This document shows, piece after piece, positions 63,050 to 64,000 of a stretch of DNA of 64,000 nucleotides (positions are counted from its first letter, which is position 1; each line of letters opens with the position of its first letter). Below the pieces are notes generated by a model. The model searched no databases. It saw only the letters and a list, made by a program, of their open reading frames with translations, and had not been told where the DNA came from. Where the stretch lies: NCBI GenBank assembly GCA_965248335.1, contig CBDFIY010000002.1:248001-312000 (forward strand), read 5' to 3'. The position numbers were made by a program, and so were the translations under genes. Source of the stretch: CAKMZU01 sp965248335 (lineage in GTDB: Bacteria; Pseudomonadota; Gammaproteobacteria; Pseudomonadales; DT-91).

Positions 63050-63898
63050 ATGCAACCTTCTTCTTATACAATGCGCCTTAACTTCACAAAAATGCAGGGT
63101 GCAGGTAATGACTTTGTGGTGCTGGACTTTGTTTCCGAGCGTAGAGAGGTATCTGCTACTTTTATGCAAGCCCTCGCTGATCGCCATTTCGGGATTGGTT
63201 GCGATCAAATACTTGTCGTGGAGAAAGCCGATAACCCTGTAAACGATTTTAAATACCGTATTTTTAATGCTGATGGCTCAGAGGTTGAGCAGTGCGGTAA
63301 TGGCGCACGATGTTTTGCGCGATTTGTGCGTGAAAAAGGACTCACCGATAAAGACACCATTTCGGTTGAAACCAAAGGCGGCGTCATCATTTTGCATGTG
63401 ATGCCAGCGGGTATTAAGGTCGATATGGGTGAGCCAAAACTTTCACCTGAGCAAATCCCTTTTAAAGCGGAAAAACAAAAAAAAACCTATACTCTTAGGA
63501 TTAATGAAGAGGCCTTTGATATTGGTGCGGTGTCGATGGGTAATCCGCACGCCGTTTATCAAGTGAAAGATATACAAGGCGGTGAGTTTGAGCGGCTAGG
63601 CGCATTATTTGAAGGCCATGAAGACTTCCCTAAAAAAGCCAATGCGGGTTTTATGCAAATTGTTGACCGAGGTCATATTAAACTTCGCGTTTTCGAACGT
63701 GGCGTAGGTGAAACCCTAGCATGCGGTACAGGCGCTTGTGCTGCGGTTGTCACCGGAGTTTTGGCGGGGCAGCTCGATGCAAAAGTGGTGGTTGATTTGG
63801 CTGGAGGGCGCTTGATCATTGAATGGCAGGGTGTTGGACATTCAGTTTTTCAAACGGGGCCTGCTGAGTTTGTATTTGAAGGAACCATTTCGATCTAG
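63050..63898 (+). CDS. dapF: Diaminopimelate epimerase
   Basis: 282 aa from the ATG at 63050, just after lysA; MRLNFTKMQGAGNDF begins at residue 8 and is a possible later start. Racemises LL- to meso-diaminopimelate for lysine and peptidoglycan. Two-base mechanism with C82 in EQCGNGARC and C225 in LACGTGAC, both present. FNADGSEVEQCGNG and GNPHAV complete the signature. Confidence 0.96.
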   Translation: MQPSSYTMRLNFTKMQGAGNDFVVLDFVSERREVSATFMQALADRHFGIGCDQILVVEKADNPVNDFKYRIFNADGSEVEQCGNGARCFARFVREKGLTDKDTISVETKGGVIILHVMPAGIKVDMGEPKLSPEQIPFKAEKQKKTYTLRINEEAFDIGAVSMGNPHAVYQVKDIQGGEFERLGALFEGHEDFPKKANAGFMQIVDRGHIKLRVFERGVGETLACGTGACAAVVTGVLAGQLDAKVVVDLAGGRLIIEWQGVGHSVFQTGPAEFVFEGTISI

Positions 63899-63909
63899 AA
63901 AGGACAGAT

Positions 63910-64000
63910 ATGACAACGAATATCGACACAGATATTGAATCGCAAAGCGCGGAGCAAATCGAAGCCTATTTACGGCAGCACCCTACTTTTTTTATTGAGC
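63910..64000 (+). CDS. DUF484 family protein (partial, runs off window)
   Basis: The first 30 codons are visible from the ATG at 63910, preceded by AGGACA. AEQIEAYLRQHPTFFIE matches the DUF484 N-terminus. The family usually lies between dapF and xerC. Function unknown. Confidence 0.85.
   Translation, partial: MTTNIDTDIESQSAEQIEAYLRQHPTFFIE

Noticed and set aside
1..64000. tRNA or rRNA genes, prophage, toxin-antitoxin or restriction systems
   Set aside because: I looked for TpsiC-arm patterns and the usual protein families by eye and saw none; a tRNAscan-type search would be decisive.

Overview
The window is a chromosomal segment from a gammaproteobacterium of moderate-to-low GC (low-to-mid 40s by eye). 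Several blocks have typical gammaproteobacterial gene order: dsbD-aroQ-accB-accC-prmA-(DUF3426), ffh / rpsP-rimM-trmD-rplS, ftsY-ftsE-ftsX-rpoH, orn / rsgA-sulfurtransferase-psd, and lptM-lysA-dapF-DUF484. I found no rRNA, tRNA, prophage or CRISPR array. The genus cannot be named from the sequence alone.

Layout. 1-9.0 kb is read mainly leftward: a DUF3426 zinc-ribbon protein cut by the window edge, prmA, accC, accB, aroQ, dsbD and a large lipoprotein of unknown function. A small AT-rich secreted-protein gene sits on the opposite strand between prmA and the DUF3426 gene. 9.1-14.8 kb is a seven-gene Mrp/Mnh cation/proton antiporter operon whose mnhA is split by a one-base deficit in a T run; it is preceded by a potentially structured leader. 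15.0-21.5 kb holds a PCuAC copper chaperone, a DUF2333 protein, an FMN-dependent 2-hydroxy-acid oxidase, a GT39-type glycosyltransferase, a CorC-type CBS transporter and a YpjD-like membrane protein. 21.6-31.3 kb is housekeeping: ffh, the rpsP operon, dsbC, hom, thrC and recJ.

31.3-36.0 kb is the accessory region. It has a palindromic intergenic repeat, a VOC protein, a Qnr-like pentapeptide-repeat protein, and a fetB-like permease gene destroyed by an IS200/IS605 insertion. The left-end hairpin of that IS200 element was in turn hit by a Tn5/IS50-like IS4-family element with perfect 15-bp ends and a 9-bp target duplication. Removing both elements joins fetB in frame.

36.1-44.2 kb contains ggt, a YfhL-type ferredoxin, coaD, rsmD, the divergent ftsYEX-rpoH cluster, a DUF423 protein and trmB. 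rpoH is preceded by a 19-bp perfect hairpin abutting its ribosome-binding site. 44.3-46.7 kb holds a catalytically degenerate histidine-kinase-like protein and an outer-membrane protein gene frameshifted inside its signal peptide. 46.8-57.7 kb carries PhoH, a helicase-loader-like pair (a three-DnaT-domain protein plus a lambda-P-like protein), radA, a Cys-rich secreted protein, a DUF4331 protein, a Crp/Fnr regulator without FNR-type cysteines, two MFS exporters and orn. 57.9-64 kb is housekeeping again (rsgA, sulfurtransferase, psd, a DUF3187 protein, lptM, lysA, dapF, DUF484).

Three genes each lack one base, two of them in homopolymers. This may be real decay, transcriptional slippage or assembly error. 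Function names rest on recognised motifs and family resemblance; no database search was run.
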